DNA of 64,000 nucleotides from Pseudomonadota bacterium (GCA_023391095.1 JAEWBN010000020.1:62001-126000), one strand, 5' to 3'; shown: positions 36,012 through 45,164, counted from the stretch's first letter. The notes: generated by a model from the sequence alone, not told the origin. Numbers and translations are program-made.

Positions 36012-36503
36012 ATGCGCGCCCTGCTCATCCTCGCTCTGCCGCTGGCCCTGACTACCACCGGCCTCGCCGCAGAATGCACCCTCTACAATGCCCGCTACAC
36101 CCAAGCGGAATCGCCCTGGGTGCTGACCTTCAAGCGCGTGCCGCAATTTGCGTCCGCCAACCAGATCGCCGCCTTTTACCTGGAGTTGCCCACCTCAGGA
36201 GTCGAGCTGGATGGGGGCGTCAGCGTCCCCAACGGTTTCGGTTCCCCGCTCTGGTCCTTGACTGGACCATGCGGTCTCGAAAGCCAGGAAACCTGCAGTT
36301 TTCTCGACGATTTTGCCAATCCCGCGGCCTACGGGTTCTATGAAGGACAGCTCCAATTCCTTGATATTGAACGCGGTTCTCGGGCACCCGAGCAACTCCT
36401 ACTCGCCGGTCTCACCATGAACCTCTGGTATTCGAACTACCGTGACGAATGGGCGGACGGCGTCACACCGGGTGACGCATTTATCCTCCAAGGATGCGAT
36501 TGA
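36012..36503 (+). CDS. Secreted cysteine-containing protein of unknown function
   Basis: This 163-residue protein starts behind a strong AGGAGG site (about 35999-36005) and has a signal peptide cleaved near GLAAE (residue 20). The mature chain has four cysteines (ECTLY, GPCGLE, ETCSF and the C-terminal QGCD), consistent with two disulfides in the periplasm. There are many aromatic residues and no recognised family. It lies 69 bp after the previous secreted-protein gene, possibly in the same transcript. Confidence 0.65.
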   Translation: MRALLILALPLALTTTGLAAECTLYNARYTQAESPWVLTFKRVPQFASANQIAAFYLELPTSGVELDGGVSVPNGFGSPLWSLTGPCGLESQETCSFLDDFANPAAYGFYEGQLQFLDIERGSRAPEQLLLAGLTMNLWYSNYRDEWADGVTPGDAFILQGCD

Positions 36504-36552
36504 TCCATCTGCCCTGTCGTTGCGTTGTCCGAGAGAACACTGCAACGAGGAC

Positions 36553-36945
36553 ATGATGAGCATAGAGCTGACCCTGCTGATCTGGAGCGCCGCTCTGGCC
36601 TTCTCCTACCTGACCCTCCAGTCAACGCTGTACCGCATGGATTACGGCATCGCTCACGCCGGCAGCCAGCGGGATAATGAGCGGGAGCCCAACAAGTGGA
36701 CGGTCCGCGGTAACCGCGCGCTGCGTAACTTCCTTGAAACTTATGGCATTTTCATCGCGCTGGCTGTGGCGACAGAAATTTCAGGCCGCTCGGATGCACT
36801 CACGCAGTCGGGCAGCCAGATCTGGTTCTGGGCGCGTTGGGCCTATTTGCCCGGGTACTTTATCGACGTACCCATGCTGCGCTCCGGCATCTGGAGCCTG
36901 TCCCTGATCGGATTGGTTCTGCTGTTTGTCGGCGTCGCCTTCTAG
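36553..36945 (+). CDS. MAPEG family membrane protein
   Basis: This is a small four-helix membrane protein of about 130 residues. The stretch RGNRALRNFLETYGIFIAL matches the MAPEG signature (conserved Arg/Asn/Glu around the second helix). The family includes microsomal glutathione transferases and leukotriene synthases, but bacterial members mostly lack known substrates. Two ATG codons in a row offset (36553 and 36556) are possible; the second has the better distance from GAGG. Confidence 0.78.
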   Translation: MMSIELTLLIWSAALAFSYLTLQSTLYRMDYGIAHAGSQRDNEREPNKWTVRGNRALRNFLETYGIFIALAVATEISGRSDALTQSGSQIWFWARWAYLPGYFIDVPMLRSGIWSLSLIGLVLLFVGVAF

Positions 36946-37158
36946 TGCAACTTGCCTGATCATTGACCGAACGGCGCGTTGCCGCATCGGGGCCAGTGGT
37001 GTATCCCCAAACAGTGCAAGGGGCACGAGGGCTTGCGCGCCCGACATGTCCCCTTGCCGTCTGGCCGGGTGGAATATCGGTCTGCCCGGGCCTAAATGGT
37101 ATCAGGAACCGGCCGCAGTCCAGCGGCGCTGCGGCATTCGACATTCTGGGGCTTAGCA

Positions 37159-38568
37159 ATGGCAGACCAATTCGACCTCACCATCATCGGCTCGGGCCCG
37201 GGCGGCTATGTCTGCGCCATTCGCGCTGCGCAGCTTGGCCTCAAGGTTGCGGTGGTGGAGAAGTGGTCCACCCTCGGCGGTACCTGCCTCAATATCGGCT
37301 GCATTCCCTCCAAGGCCCTGCTGCACGCTTCCGAGCTTTTCGAAGAGGCCGGCCATGGTTTCAAGGCACTGGGCATCGATATTCCCGCACCCCAGCTCAA
37401 TCTCAAGCAGATGCTGGCCCACAAGACCGACACTGTCGCTGCCAATGTTGGCGGCGTCGATTATCTCTTTAAAAAGAACAAGATCACCGTTTTCCGCGGC
37501 ATCGGCTCCATCCCTGCGGCCGGCAAGGTTCTGGTGACGCCGCAGAGCGGTCCGCAGACGGAAATTGTGACCAAGAACATCGTCATCGCCACTGGCTCGG
37601 TTTCTGCCAGCCTGCCGGGCATCGACATCGACGAGATGCAGGTGGTGACCTCCACGGGCGCCCTGTCGCTTGAAAAGGTGCCAGGCAAGCTGGTGGTTAT
37701 CGGTGCCGGCGTGATCGGGCTCGAGCTGGGCTCGGTCTGGATGCGCCTTGGCGCGCAGGTCACCGTTGTCGAATATCTCGACCGTATCCTGCCGGGCATG
37801 GACAGCGAAGTCGCCCGCCAGTTCCAGCGCATGCTCCAGAAGCAAGGCATGGAATTCAAGCTCTCAAGCAAGGTCGGTGGCATTGCCCGACAGGACGACG
37901 GCAACCTCAAGGTGCAGGTGCAGCCGGCCGCAGGCGGCGACACCGAAGAGCTCGATGCCGATGTGGCGCTGGTCGCCATCGGCCGCAAGCCGTTCACCGA
38001 GGGCCTTGGCCTCGAGCTTGCTGGTGTGGCCTTGGACGAGCGCGGCCGCGTTCGCGTCGATGCGCACTACAAGAGCTCGGTCGATGGCATTTACGCTATC
38101 GGCGACGTTATTGTCGGCCCGATGCTGGCCCACAAGGCCGAGGACGAAGGCATTGCAGTTGCTGAAATCCTGGCCGGGCAGGCCGGTCACGTCAATTACG
38201 CCGCCATTCCTGCGGTGGTCTACACCAATCCCGAAGTCGCCTCCGTTGGGAAGACCGAGGACGAGCTCAAGGCCGAGGGGGTCAACTACAAGATCGGCAA
38301 GTTCCCCTTCACGGCCAATGGCCGTGCCAAGGCCATGGTCGCCACGCAGGGCTTCGTGAAGATCCTGGCCGATGTGGAGACGGACCGCGTCCTGGGCGCT
38401 CACATCGTGGGCAAGAATGCCGGTGAAATGATCCATGAGCTGGTGACGCTGATGGAGTTTTCGGGCGCTGCGGAAGATTTGGCGCGCACCACGCACGCCC
38501 ATCCCACTCTGTCCGAAGCCATTAGGGAAGCAGCGCTCGCTCTAGGCGACGGTGCTATCCACATCTAG
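37159..38568 (+). CDS. lpdA: Dihydrolipoyl dehydrogenase
   Basis: This 469-residue flavoprotein has FAD motif GSGPGGYVCAIRAAQLG (11-27), redox disulfide C43/C48 in GGTCLNIGCIPSK, NAD motif VIGAGVIGLELG and the C-terminal active-site HAHPTLSE. It reoxidises the lipoyl groups of SucB (E3 function) and may also serve other 2-oxo acid complexes. It is separated from sucB by a terminator, a broken SDR, two secreted proteins and a MAPEG gene. It ends convergently with a 4-bp overlap with the glycosyltransferase gene. Confidence 0.96.
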   Translation: MADQFDLTIIGSGPGGYVCAIRAAQLGLKVAVVEKWSTLGGTCLNIGCIPSKALLHASELFEEAGHGFKALGIDIPAPQLNLKQMLAHKTDTVAANVGGVDYLFKKNKITVFRGIGSIPAAGKVLVTPQSGPQTEIVTKNIVIATGSVSASLPGIDIDEMQVVTSTGALSLEKVPGKLVVIGAGVIGLELGSVWMRLGAQVTVVEYLDRILPGMDSEVARQFQRMLQKQGMEFKLSSKVGGIARQDDGNLKVQVQPAAGGDTEELDADVALVAIGRKPFTEGLGLELAGVALDERGRVRVDAHYKSSVDGIYAIGDVIVGPMLAHKAEDEGIAVAEILAGQAGHVNYAAIPAVVYTNPEVASVGKTEDELKAEGVNYKIGKFPFTANGRAKAMVATQGFVKILADVETDRVLGAHIVGKNAGEMIHELVTLMEFSGAAEDLARTTHAHPTLSEAIREAALALGDGAIHI

Positions 38569-39710
38569 AGTTCTGGTTCAATTGTTCGGGGCAGAGGGCT
38601 GGCGCTTGTCGCTTCCTCCCTGCCCCGGAGCAGCTCCTCAGTCAGAGCCGCGTAACGCGAGATCATACCCTTGGTGGTATAGTCCCGCGCCAGGAACGTG
38701 TTCTGCGCCTGGCGTGCAATGTCCAGACCCGCCTCGCCCAGGAAGGTAAGCGCGGCATCGCGCATTGCCGCCGCATTCCCGGGCGGCACAAAAATGCAGG
38801 CGTCCTCAGCAAAATAGGTAGGGACACCGCCGGTTGCGCTGCAGATGAGCGGGGTTCCGGCTGCAGTCGCCTCGAGCGCAACGGTTATGCCTGAAAACCG
38901 GTTTGGCACCATCGGCACCACGACGAAGTCCGCCTCCCGATAGAGTCTGGAAAAGTCGCTCATCGACGGATTTCTGGGCAGAGTAAGGTTGGTGTACTGA
39001 CCCAGCAAACTATCGGGCAGTCTTTGGCAAACGATAGTGAGGTCGAACCTGTCGTCATTGCCATAAGCCGCCAGCAATGTCGTCCAATGTCTCGTTTTGT
39101 CATTGCCTGCAGCAACAATGCGAATCGTTCCGTCGGGTCGCTGCCGCTTGAGCTCGGGCGCCACCATTGGAAAACTGTCGCCCGATATCCCGAAATACAT
39201 GAGGTGCGTCGGAACGCCGGGCAAAGCTGCCGCCATCACAGGCAAGCAGGCCGCCGAATGCGTCATCTGCAAGTCAGACCGGCGTGCGAGAAATAGGTAA
39301 AAAGCACGAAGCAGCGGATTGATCTGCTCGATCGTGTTGAAGAGCCAAACGTTCTGAGCGACCACGATTGGCCTCTTCGCCCAGGGCCGGATGAGACCCA
39401 ACATGATTACTGCCATGTAGTCATGTTCAAGCATGGTCCAGACGACGTCAGCAGCGTCGATAGACTTCCTGTTTTGCCATGCATGGCTCAGATCGATTTT
39501 GATCAATTTCCAGATGACGCGTCGGCAAATGTTTCCTACCGACGATAATTCGTAATCTGTCGAGTAAACAACTGAGGGACAATAATTTTCTGCGTGGTGG
39601 AATCCATAGGCTACACGATCAGGGGTTTTTCCCGCTGCGTGCGCACTTGATATTTTCAATGCGTCAAGTTCGCGTGAAAGGTGAACATGTAAACGCACCA
39701 TGTCGGCCAT
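38565..39710 (-). CDS. Glycosyltransferase, group 1/GT4-like
   Basis: This 381-residue protein is a GT-B glycosyltransferase. The C-terminal half is clearest: a Rossmann-like nucleotide-sugar domain with IRIVAAGNDKTRHW, then the GT4 donor-site region FVVVPMVPNRFSGITVALEA followed by GTPLICSATGG. The N-terminal half is less conserved. The gene and its upstream 250 bp are visibly richer in A and T than the surrounding DNA, suggesting acquisition by transfer. There are no polysaccharide genes next to it, so the acceptor is unknown. Confidence 0.82.
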   Translation of the reverse strand: MADMVRLHVHLSRELDALKISSAHAAGKTPDRVAYGFHHAENYCPSVVYSTDYELSSVGNICRRVIWKLIKIDLSHAWQNRKSIDAADVVWTMLEHDYMAVIMLGLIRPWAKRPIVVAQNVWLFNTIEQINPLLRAFYLFLARRSDLQMTHSAACLPVMAAALPGVPTHLMYFGISGDSFPMVAPELKRQRPDGTIRIVAAGNDKTRHWTTLLAAYGNDDRFDLTIVCQRLPDSLLGQYTNLTLPRNPSMSDFSRLYREADFVVVPMVPNRFSGITVALEATAAGTPLICSATGGVPTYFAEDACIFVPPGNAAAMRDAALTFLGEAGLDIARQAQNTFLARDYTTKGMISRYAALTEELLRGREEATSASPLPRTIEPEL

Positions 39711-39834
39711 CCAAGTTCTTGTTCATAACTTATATAGCGCAAGTAATACGTGAACAATCTTTGGATTCTGGCAGAGTTAACTGTGTACCCCTTCAGGTTG
39801 TCGAGTCGTCATATGAGTGGCAGTCTATTGTATG

Positions 39835-39863
39835 TTGACTTGTCTTTTTGTCTTCCATACAAG
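39835..39863 (+). promoter_or_regulatory. Likely sigma-70 promoter of the uronate operon
   Basis: TTGACT at 39835-39840 and TACAAG at 39858-39863 are spaced by 17 bp and lie 110 bp before dctP. The -10 is inside the conserved element at 39851-39868, as expected for a repressed promoter. Confidence 0.5.
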
Positions 39864-39868
39864 TTTGG
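39851..39868 (+). promoter_or_regulatory. Candidate operator shared with uxuA (copy 1)
   Basis: TCTTCCATACAAGttTGG. It matches 16 of 18 positions of 47301-47318 upstream of uxuA. A TTGTATG at 39828-39834 is an inverted partner of the CATACAA at 39856-39862. The candidate regulator is the GntR protein in the same operon; this is inference. Confidence 0.55.
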
Positions 39869-39972
39869 GGCGACCAGCGTCCGGCGCTGCTGAACGGGTC
39901 GGGCGGCGCGTGTGCGCCGTTTCGGCGGGGTGATCGGGGAGATCGTCCTGCCGGTATCCAGGGAGGAAACAT

Positions 39973-40953
39973 ATGCTTCATTTTCCAAAGATGGCAGCCG
40001 CTGCCGTCATTGCCTCGACACTGATGCTGTCTGCTGCCAGCGCTCAGACAGTGCTGCGGTCTTCGGACACGCATCCGGATGGCTACCCCACGGTTGAAGC
40101 CGTCAAGAAGTTCGGCGAGCTGCTTTCTGAAAAGACCGATGGACGTTATTCGGTCGAAGTTTTCCATTCGGCCCAGCTGGGCCAGGAAGCCGACACGATC
40201 GAGCAGACGCAGTTTGGCGTGATCGATCTCAACCGCATCTCCATCGGTGCCTTTGGGACCCAGGTGCCGGAAGCGACCGTCACCCAGCTGCCGTTCATTT
40301 TCCGCTCGGCCGATCACTTCCGCAATGTGCTCGACGGTCCGATCGGCGAGGAAATCCTGGCAGCCTTTGATGCTGTGGATGTGGTTGCGCTGGCCTTCTA
40401 TGACGGCGGTGCGCGGTCCTTCTACAACAGCTCCAAGCCCATCACCTCGCCCGAAGATATGGCCGGCATGAAGTTCCGCGTCATGCAGTCGGACATTTTT
40501 GTCGACATGGTCGGTGCCCTTGGTGGCAACGCTACCCCCATGCCCTATGGTGAAGTCTATTCGGGCATCCAGACCGGCGTCATCGACGGGGCGGAAAACA
40601 ACTATCCCAGCTATGATACGGCCGGGCATGCTGAAGTCGCCAAGTTCTATTCGCTCGACGAGCACCTGATGGTGCCGGAAGTCCTCGTGGTGTCCAAGAT
40701 CATCTGGGATGGCTTGGCTCCCGAAGATCAGGCCGCCATGCGCGAAGCTGCCAAGGAATCGGTTGCCTATCAGCGTGAGCTCTGGGCTGCCAAGGAAGTT
40801 GAATCCAAGGCGAATGTCGAGGCGCTCGGCGCGACGATCAATGAAGTCGAGAAGCAGCCTTTCATCGACGCGATGAAGCCGGTTTACGACAAGTATGTCA
40901 CCGATCCGAAGCTGCAGGACCTGGTTGCACGCATCCAGGCCACTGAAGGCTGA
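39973..40953 (+). CDS. dctP: TRAP transporter substrate-binding protein DctP
   Basis: This 326-residue periplasmic protein has a signal peptide (MAAAAVIASTLMLSAASAQ, cleavage near 25). The DctP-family fold is seen, with the carboxylate-binding arginine expected at R169 (GMKFRVMQS) and the GVIDGAENNYPSY stretch. TRAP binding proteins take up organic acids including uronates; the kdu and kdgF genes downstream point to an unsaturated or free uronate. First gene of a seven-gene operon. A stem-loop separates it from dctQ. Confidence 0.92.
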   Translation: MLHFPKMAAAAVIASTLMLSAASAQTVLRSSDTHPDGYPTVEAVKKFGELLSEKTDGRYSVEVFHSAQLGQEADTIEQTQFGVIDLNRISIGAFGTQVPEATVTQLPFIFRSADHFRNVLDGPIGEEILAAFDAVDVVALAFYDGGARSFYNSSKPITSPEDMAGMKFRVMQSDIFVDMVGALGGNATPMPYGEVYSGIQTGVIDGAENNYPSYDTAGHAEVAKFYSLDEHLMVPEVLVVSKIIWDGLAPEDQAAMREAAKESVAYQRELWAAKEVESKANVEALGATINEVEKQPFIDAMKPVYDKYVTDPKLQDLVARIQATEG

Positions 40954-40962
40954 GTGAACAGG

Positions 40963-40986
40963 GCGGGCCGGCGTCAGCCGGCCCGC
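40963..40986 (+). other. Intercistronic stem-loop after dctP
   Basis: A perfect 10-bp stem (GCGGGCCGGC at 40963-40972, GCCGGCCCGC at 40977-40986) with a 4-nt loop and no T tract. It probably protects the dctP message so the binding protein is made in excess of the permeases. Confidence 0.7.
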
Positions 40987-41008
40987 ACCCTGCTGAGGAG
41001 ACTATCCC

Positions 41009-41533
41009 TTGAGACAGTGGCTCTTGCCTATCAGCGCCGTACTGCGCGCCACCTCAAACGCTGCCCTGTGGCTGGCCGGCACGGGCCTCGTGGTCATGAC
41101 GGCAATCGTGGCCTACCAGGTATTCATGCGTTACGTCGTCAACTCGTCCCCGGTTTGGACCGAAGGGACCGCTATCCTCTTGATGAGCTGGTTCATTTTC
41201 CTCGGTGCGGCCGTGGGCGTGCGCGAGAACTTCCATATGGGGTTCGACGTGCTGCTTTATGTGCTCCCCAAGGGCGCCAAGGTTATCCTGCGCACGATCA
41301 GTGATCTTGCGGTGTTCGGGTTTGCCGCCGGCATGGTCTATTACGGTGGCCTTCTTGCCGTCCGTGGTTGGTCCGTCATCATTCCGGTGCTGCATGTGCC
41401 CCAGACAATGACGTATCTGCCTGTCGTCTTTTCTGGCTTTCTGATGTGTCTTTACGCCCTTGAGCGCATTCTGCTGCGCCTTGCCGGCGAGCCGGTCGAT
41501 GAGCCTTCCCCAGAACTCGTGAGTGAGGCGTGA
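41009..41533 (+). CDS. dctQ: TRAP transporter small permease DctQ
   Basis: This 174-residue membrane protein has four predicted helices and the DctQ pattern (a first helix around WLAGTGLVVMTAIVAYQVF, then a conserved Trp-Thr-Glu segment, VWTEGTAILLMSWFIFLGA). The start appears to be TTG at 41009 with TGAGGAG just upstream. It overlaps dctM by 4 bp. It pairs with DctM to form the sodium-driven permease. Confidence 0.88.
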   Translation: MRQWLLPISAVLRATSNAALWLAGTGLVVMTAIVAYQVFMRYVVNSSPVWTEGTAILLMSWFIFLGAAVGVRENFHMGFDVLLYVLPKGAKVILRTISDLAVFGFAAGMVYYGGLLAVRGWSVIIPVLHVPQTMTYLPVVFSGFLMCLYALERILLRLAGEPVDEPSPELVSEA

Positions 41534-42819
41534 CCGCCATGGAATACTGGATTCTCTTTGGTGTCTTCACCGCCCTCATGATGGTGGGGACACCCATCGC
41601 CTTCTGCCTGGGCATCGCCAGCTTCGCTACCATCGTCTATCTCGGCCGCCCGGCAATCGTGGTTTTCCAGCAGCTCAATTCCGGACTTGCCGGCTTTACC
41701 CTGCTCGCCATTCCCTTTTTCATTTTTGCCGGCGACCTGATGATGCGGGGCGGCATTGCTGCCCGGATTATTTCCTTTGCCGGTGCACTGATCGGGCATG
41801 TCCGCGGCGGTCTCGGCCAGGTCAATGTGGCCGCGTCGACCCTCTTTGGCGGCATCTCGGGCTCGGCTGTGGCGGAGGCCGCCGCTGTTGGCGGTATCAT
41901 GATCCCGCAGATGAAGGCCCGCGGCTATGGCGCCGACTACGCGGTTAACGTGACGTCCATGGCAGCCCTGATCGCGCTGCTTCTGCCACCCAGCCATAAC
42001 ATGATCATCTATTCGATCTCCGGCGGGGGGCGCATTTCCATTGCCGACCTCTTCACGGCCGGCATCATTCCAGGTCTCCTGCTGGCTCTGGCGTTGAGCT
42101 TCACCGCCTATATCGTGGCCGTCCGTCGCGGTTATCCCACAGAGCCATTCCCCGGTTTCAGCAAGGCTTTCCAGTATCTGCTGGTGTCGATCCCGGGCCT
42201 GATGCTCATCGCCATCATTTTCGGCGGGGTGCGCTCGGGCATTTTCACGGCCACCGAAAGCTCCTGCATTGCGGTGATCTATGCCTTGCTCGTGACGCTT
42301 CTGGTCTACAGGTCGCTGAGCTGGAAGGAATTCGTTCATTCCGTTCTGGGTGCCGTGCGGACCACTTCCATGGTGCTGTTCATCATCGGCGCAGCTGCGT
42401 CCTTCGGCTGGCTCATGGCTTATCTGCGGGTCGCTCCCATCCTGACCGAGATGATCTCCAATCTCACCACCGATCCGCTCATGGTGCTGCTGCTGATCAA
42501 TGTCATGCTGCTGCTGCTGGGTACCTTCATGGATATGGGGCCGCTTATCATCATCACGACGCCCATTTTCCTGCCCATGGTGCAGAAGTTCGGCGTGGAC
42601 CCGGTGCATTTCGGGGTCATCATGATCCTCAACCTGGGTATAGGCCTCAATACCCCGCCCCTGGGCCCTGTGCAGTTTGTCGCCGCCGCGGTGGGCAAGA
42701 TATCGATCTGGACGGCGATGCGCTCGGTCTGGCCGTTTTATCTGGCAGGGCTGATCGTTCTCGGACTTGTCACCTACATTCCGGCACTGTCGCTATGGCT
42801 TCCGAGCTTGTTCCGGTAA
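41530..42819 (+). CDS. dctM: TRAP transporter large permease DctM
   Basis: This 429-residue protein has about twelve hydrophobic helices. It contains DctM signatures such as PFFIFAGDLMMRGGIA, GGISGSAVAEAAAVGGIMIP and GLNTPPLGPVQFVAA. The start is GTG in a GTGA overlap with dctQ; ATG at 41539 is an alternative. It forms the transport channel of the TRAP system, driven by the sodium gradient in known examples. Confidence 0.93.
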   Translation: MTAMEYWILFGVFTALMMVGTPIAFCLGIASFATIVYLGRPAIVVFQQLNSGLAGFTLLAIPFFIFAGDLMMRGGIAARIISFAGALIGHVRGGLGQVNVAASTLFGGISGSAVAEAAAVGGIMIPQMKARGYGADYAVNVTSMAALIALLLPPSHNMIIYSISGGGRISIADLFTAGIIPGLLLALALSFTAYIVAVRRGYPTEPFPGFSKAFQYLLVSIPGLMLIAIIFGGVRSGIFTATESSCIAVIYALLVTLLVYRSLSWKEFVHSVLGAVRTTSMVLFIIGAAASFGWLMAYLRVAPILTEMISNLTTDPLMVLLLINVMLLLLGTFMDMGPLIIITTPIFLPMVQKFGVDPVHFGVIMILNLGIGLNTPPLGPVQFVAAAVGKISIWTAMRSVWPFYLAGLIVLGLVTYIPALSLWLPSLFR

Positions 42820-42823
42820 TGCC

Positions 42824-43567
42824 ATGTCCATGATCGAAGCAACGCCGCCGCCGACCCGTAAGCCTAAGCTGGCCGAGATGGTTGTCTACGAATTACGCCG
42901 GCGCATTGGCGCCGGTGAGTTCGGCCCCGGGACCAAATTGCCGACGGAAAGCCAGCTAACGACGCATTTCGGGGTGAGCCGCACCGTGATCCGGGAGGCC
43001 ATCGCCGCACTAGCTGCCGACGGCATGGTGCAGCCTCGCCAGGGGGCCGGCGTCTTTGTGATGGCGCAGGCCCTGTCGGCTTTTTCCAGCATCGGCGGCG
43101 AGCGTTCCAACAAGATTTCCGTTGCCCTCAATGTGCTTGAAGTGCGCATGGGCATCGAGATCGAGGCCGCAGGCTTGGCTGCGCAGCGCCGCAGCGCCAG
43201 CCAGGATGCGGCGATCCAGGAAGCCTGGAACGAGTTCGGGCGCCTCCTTGCGCAGGGTACGCCTACCGGCAGAACCGACTTTGCGTTCCACCGCGCCATC
43301 GCCGAGGCGACCAACAATCCCTTCTATATCGAAGTGCTGGACTCCCTGGGCAGCCGCACTATTCCATGCGACGTTGCCTCCCCCTGGGGTACTGAGAGCG
43401 TCCTCACCTACGAGTACCAGATCGGCCTGCATGAAGAGCACAGGCGCATTCTGGACGCGATTTCCACCCATGACGCCGACGCCGCGCGTGAAGCCATGCG
43501 TCAGCATCTATCCCGCAGCCAGGAGCGCTATCGTGCGCGCCTGGCCGAACAGGGCCAAAGCCACTAG
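42824..43567 (+). CDS. GntR/FadR-family transcriptional regulator (FCD domain)
   Basis: The 247-residue regulator has a winged helix-turn-helix (residues 20-85, with FGPGTKLPTESQLTTHFGVS and RTVIREAIAAL) and a helical FCD ligand domain with metal-binding type acidic and His residues (FHRAIAEATNNPFYIEV). FCD regulators of this kind commonly respond to uronates or their breakdown acids (ExuR, UxuR and KdgR-like roles). It sits 4 bp after dctM and 9 bp before kduI, so it likely controls this operon and perhaps uxuA. Confidence 0.88.
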   Translation: MSMIEATPPPTRKPKLAEMVVYELRRRIGAGEFGPGTKLPTESQLTTHFGVSRTVIREAIAALAADGMVQPRQGAGVFVMAQALSAFSSIGGERSNKISVALNVLEVRMGIEIEAAGLAAQRRSASQDAAIQEAWNEFGRLLAQGTPTGRTDFAFHRAIAEATNNPFYIEVLDSLGSRTIPCDVASPWGTESVLTYEYQIGLHEEHRRILDAISTHDADAAREAMRQHLSRSQERYRARLAEQGQSH

Positions 43568-43576
43568 GACTAAAAC

Positions 43577-44401
43577 ATGACTACCGAATACGATATCCGC
43601 TTCGCCATCGATCCCGTTTCCGCCTCGGCCATGGGCACGGGCGAGCTACGCGACAACTTCCTCATCGATGACGTCTTCGCCGAAGGCCAGGTCCGTTGGA
43701 CCTACACGCATTATGACCGGATGGCCGTGGGTGGCGCAGTGCCTGATGGCGAACCACTGCAACTGGAGGCCATCAAGCCAACCGGCACGGAAAATTTCCT
43801 CGACCGGCGCGAGTTGATTGCGGTCAATATCGGCGAGGCCGGCACGATTTCGGTTGATGGCACGGAACATGCTGTGGGCAATCAGGACATGCTCTATGTC
43901 GGCATGGGCGCCAAGGACGTGCGCTTTGGCGGCGACGGCGCGAAGTTCTATCTCCTCAGTGCTCCGGCCCATGCCAGCCACCCGACCGTTCTTCTCCAGC
44001 AATCCGGCGCCAAGCGCCTCGACCTGGGTAGCGCCGAGACGGCCAATGAGCGGTCCATCTTCCAGTACACCAACGATCTCAAGAGCTGTCAGCTCGTGGT
44101 CGGTCTCACCAAGTTCGCGCCTGGCTCGGTCTGGAATACCATGCCTGCCCACGTGCATGACCGGCGCATGGAGGCCTATCTCTACTTCGATCTCAAGCCC
44201 GACGCCTTTGTAGTTCACCTCATGGGCGAGCCGGACGAAACCCGCCACCTGATCGTGCGGAACGAGCAGGCGATCCTCTCGCCGCCGTGGTCCATCCATG
44301 CCGGGGCAGGCACGGGCGCCTATACGTTTATCTGGGCGATGGCCGGCGACAATGTCGACTATACCGATGCCGAAAAGGTCCCGATGGAGGAGTTGCGCTG
44401 A
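43577..44401 (+). CDS. kduI: 5-dehydro-4-deoxy-D-glucuronate isomerase KduI
   Basis: This 274-residue cupin-fold isomerase has zinc ligands at H192, H194, E199 and H241 (AHVHDRRMEAY and SIHAGAGTG). It converts 5-keto-4-deoxyuronate to 2,5-diketo-3-deoxygluconate in the breakdown of pectin and other uronic-acid polymers. Its stop overlaps the kduD start by one base (TGATG). Confidence 0.95.
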   Translation: MTTEYDIRFAIDPVSASAMGTGELRDNFLIDDVFAEGQVRWTYTHYDRMAVGGAVPDGEPLQLEAIKPTGTENFLDRRELIAVNIGEAGTISVDGTEHAVGNQDMLYVGMGAKDVRFGGDGAKFYLLSAPAHASHPTVLLQQSGAKRLDLGSAETANERSIFQYTNDLKSCQLVVGLTKFAPGSVWNTMPAHVHDRRMEAYLYFDLKPDAFVVHLMGEPDETRHLIVRNEQAILSPPWSIHAGAGTGAYTFIWAMAGDNVDYTDAEKVPMEELR

Positions 44402-45162
44402 TGGATCTCAGCGCATTCAGTCTTTCTGGAAAATCCGTCGTTGTCACTGGCGCCAATACCGGCATTGGACAGGGCATTGCCCTGTCCATCGGCCGCGCCG
44501 GGGGACGGGTGATCGGCGTTGGTCGTTCCTCGATGGAAGAGACCGCTGCGCTAATGGCCGGGCAGGGCGCGGACTTTGTAGAAGTCCGCGCCGACCTTGG
44601 CTCCGCCAAGGCCGCGCAGGCCATGTTCGATGACATCTGGGCCCAGCACGGCCCAGTCGATGGACTGGTCAACAATGCTGGCATCATCAAACGCGTCGAT
44701 GCGGTGGATTTTACCGAGGACGACTGGGACAGCGTCATGGACCTGAACCTCAAGTCCACGTTCTTTCTGGCCCAGTCGCTGGCACGCAAGGCACTTGCCG
44801 AAGACCGTCCCGCCCGGATCGTCAACATCGCCTCGATGCTCAGCTTCCAGGGCGGTATCCGTGTCGCAAGCTATACGGCGTCCAAGAGCGGCGTTCTTGG
44901 GATCACGCGGCTGCTGGCCAACGAATGGGCGGCCAAGGGCATCAATGTGAACGCGGTGGCGCCCGGCTATATCGAGACCAACAATACCGAGGCCCTGCGC
45001 AACGATCCGGACCGTTCCCAGGCCATTCTGGGCCGGATACCCGCCGGGCGATGGGGCGTGCCCTCCGATATCGGTGATGCAGTCGTGTTCCTTCTGGCGC
45101 CGGCATCGAACTACATGCACGGGGCAGTCATCCCTGTCGATGGGGGTTGGCTTGCGAGATAG
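44401..45162 (+). CDS. kduD: 2-dehydro-3-deoxy-D-gluconate 5-dehydrogenase KduD
   Basis: This 253-residue SDR has the cofactor motif TGANTGIG (16-23), the NNAG motif (91-94) and catalytic S145, Y158 and K162. Together with the preceding kduI it is assigned to KduD, which reduces 2,5-diketo-3-deoxygluconate to 2-keto-3-deoxygluconate (KDG) with NADH. The start overlaps kduI and kdgF follows after 2 bp. Confidence 0.93.
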   Translation: MDLSAFSLSGKSVVVTGANTGIGQGIALSIGRAGGRVIGVGRSSMEETAALMAGQGADFVEVRADLGSAKAAQAMFDDIWAQHGPVDGLVNNAGIIKRVDAVDFTEDDWDSVMDLNLKSTFFLAQSLARKALAEDRPARIVNIASMLSFQGGIRVASYTASKSGVLGITRLLANEWAAKGINVNAVAPGYIETNNTEALRNDPDRSQAILGRIPAGRWGVPSDIGDAVVFLLAPASNYMHGAVIPVDGGWLAR

Positions 45163-45164
45163 CC

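Noticed and set aside
40963..40986. Terminator between dctP and dctQ
   Set aside because: The stem is perfect, but no T tract follows and the next gene needs the same transcript, so it was called a stabilising stem-loop.
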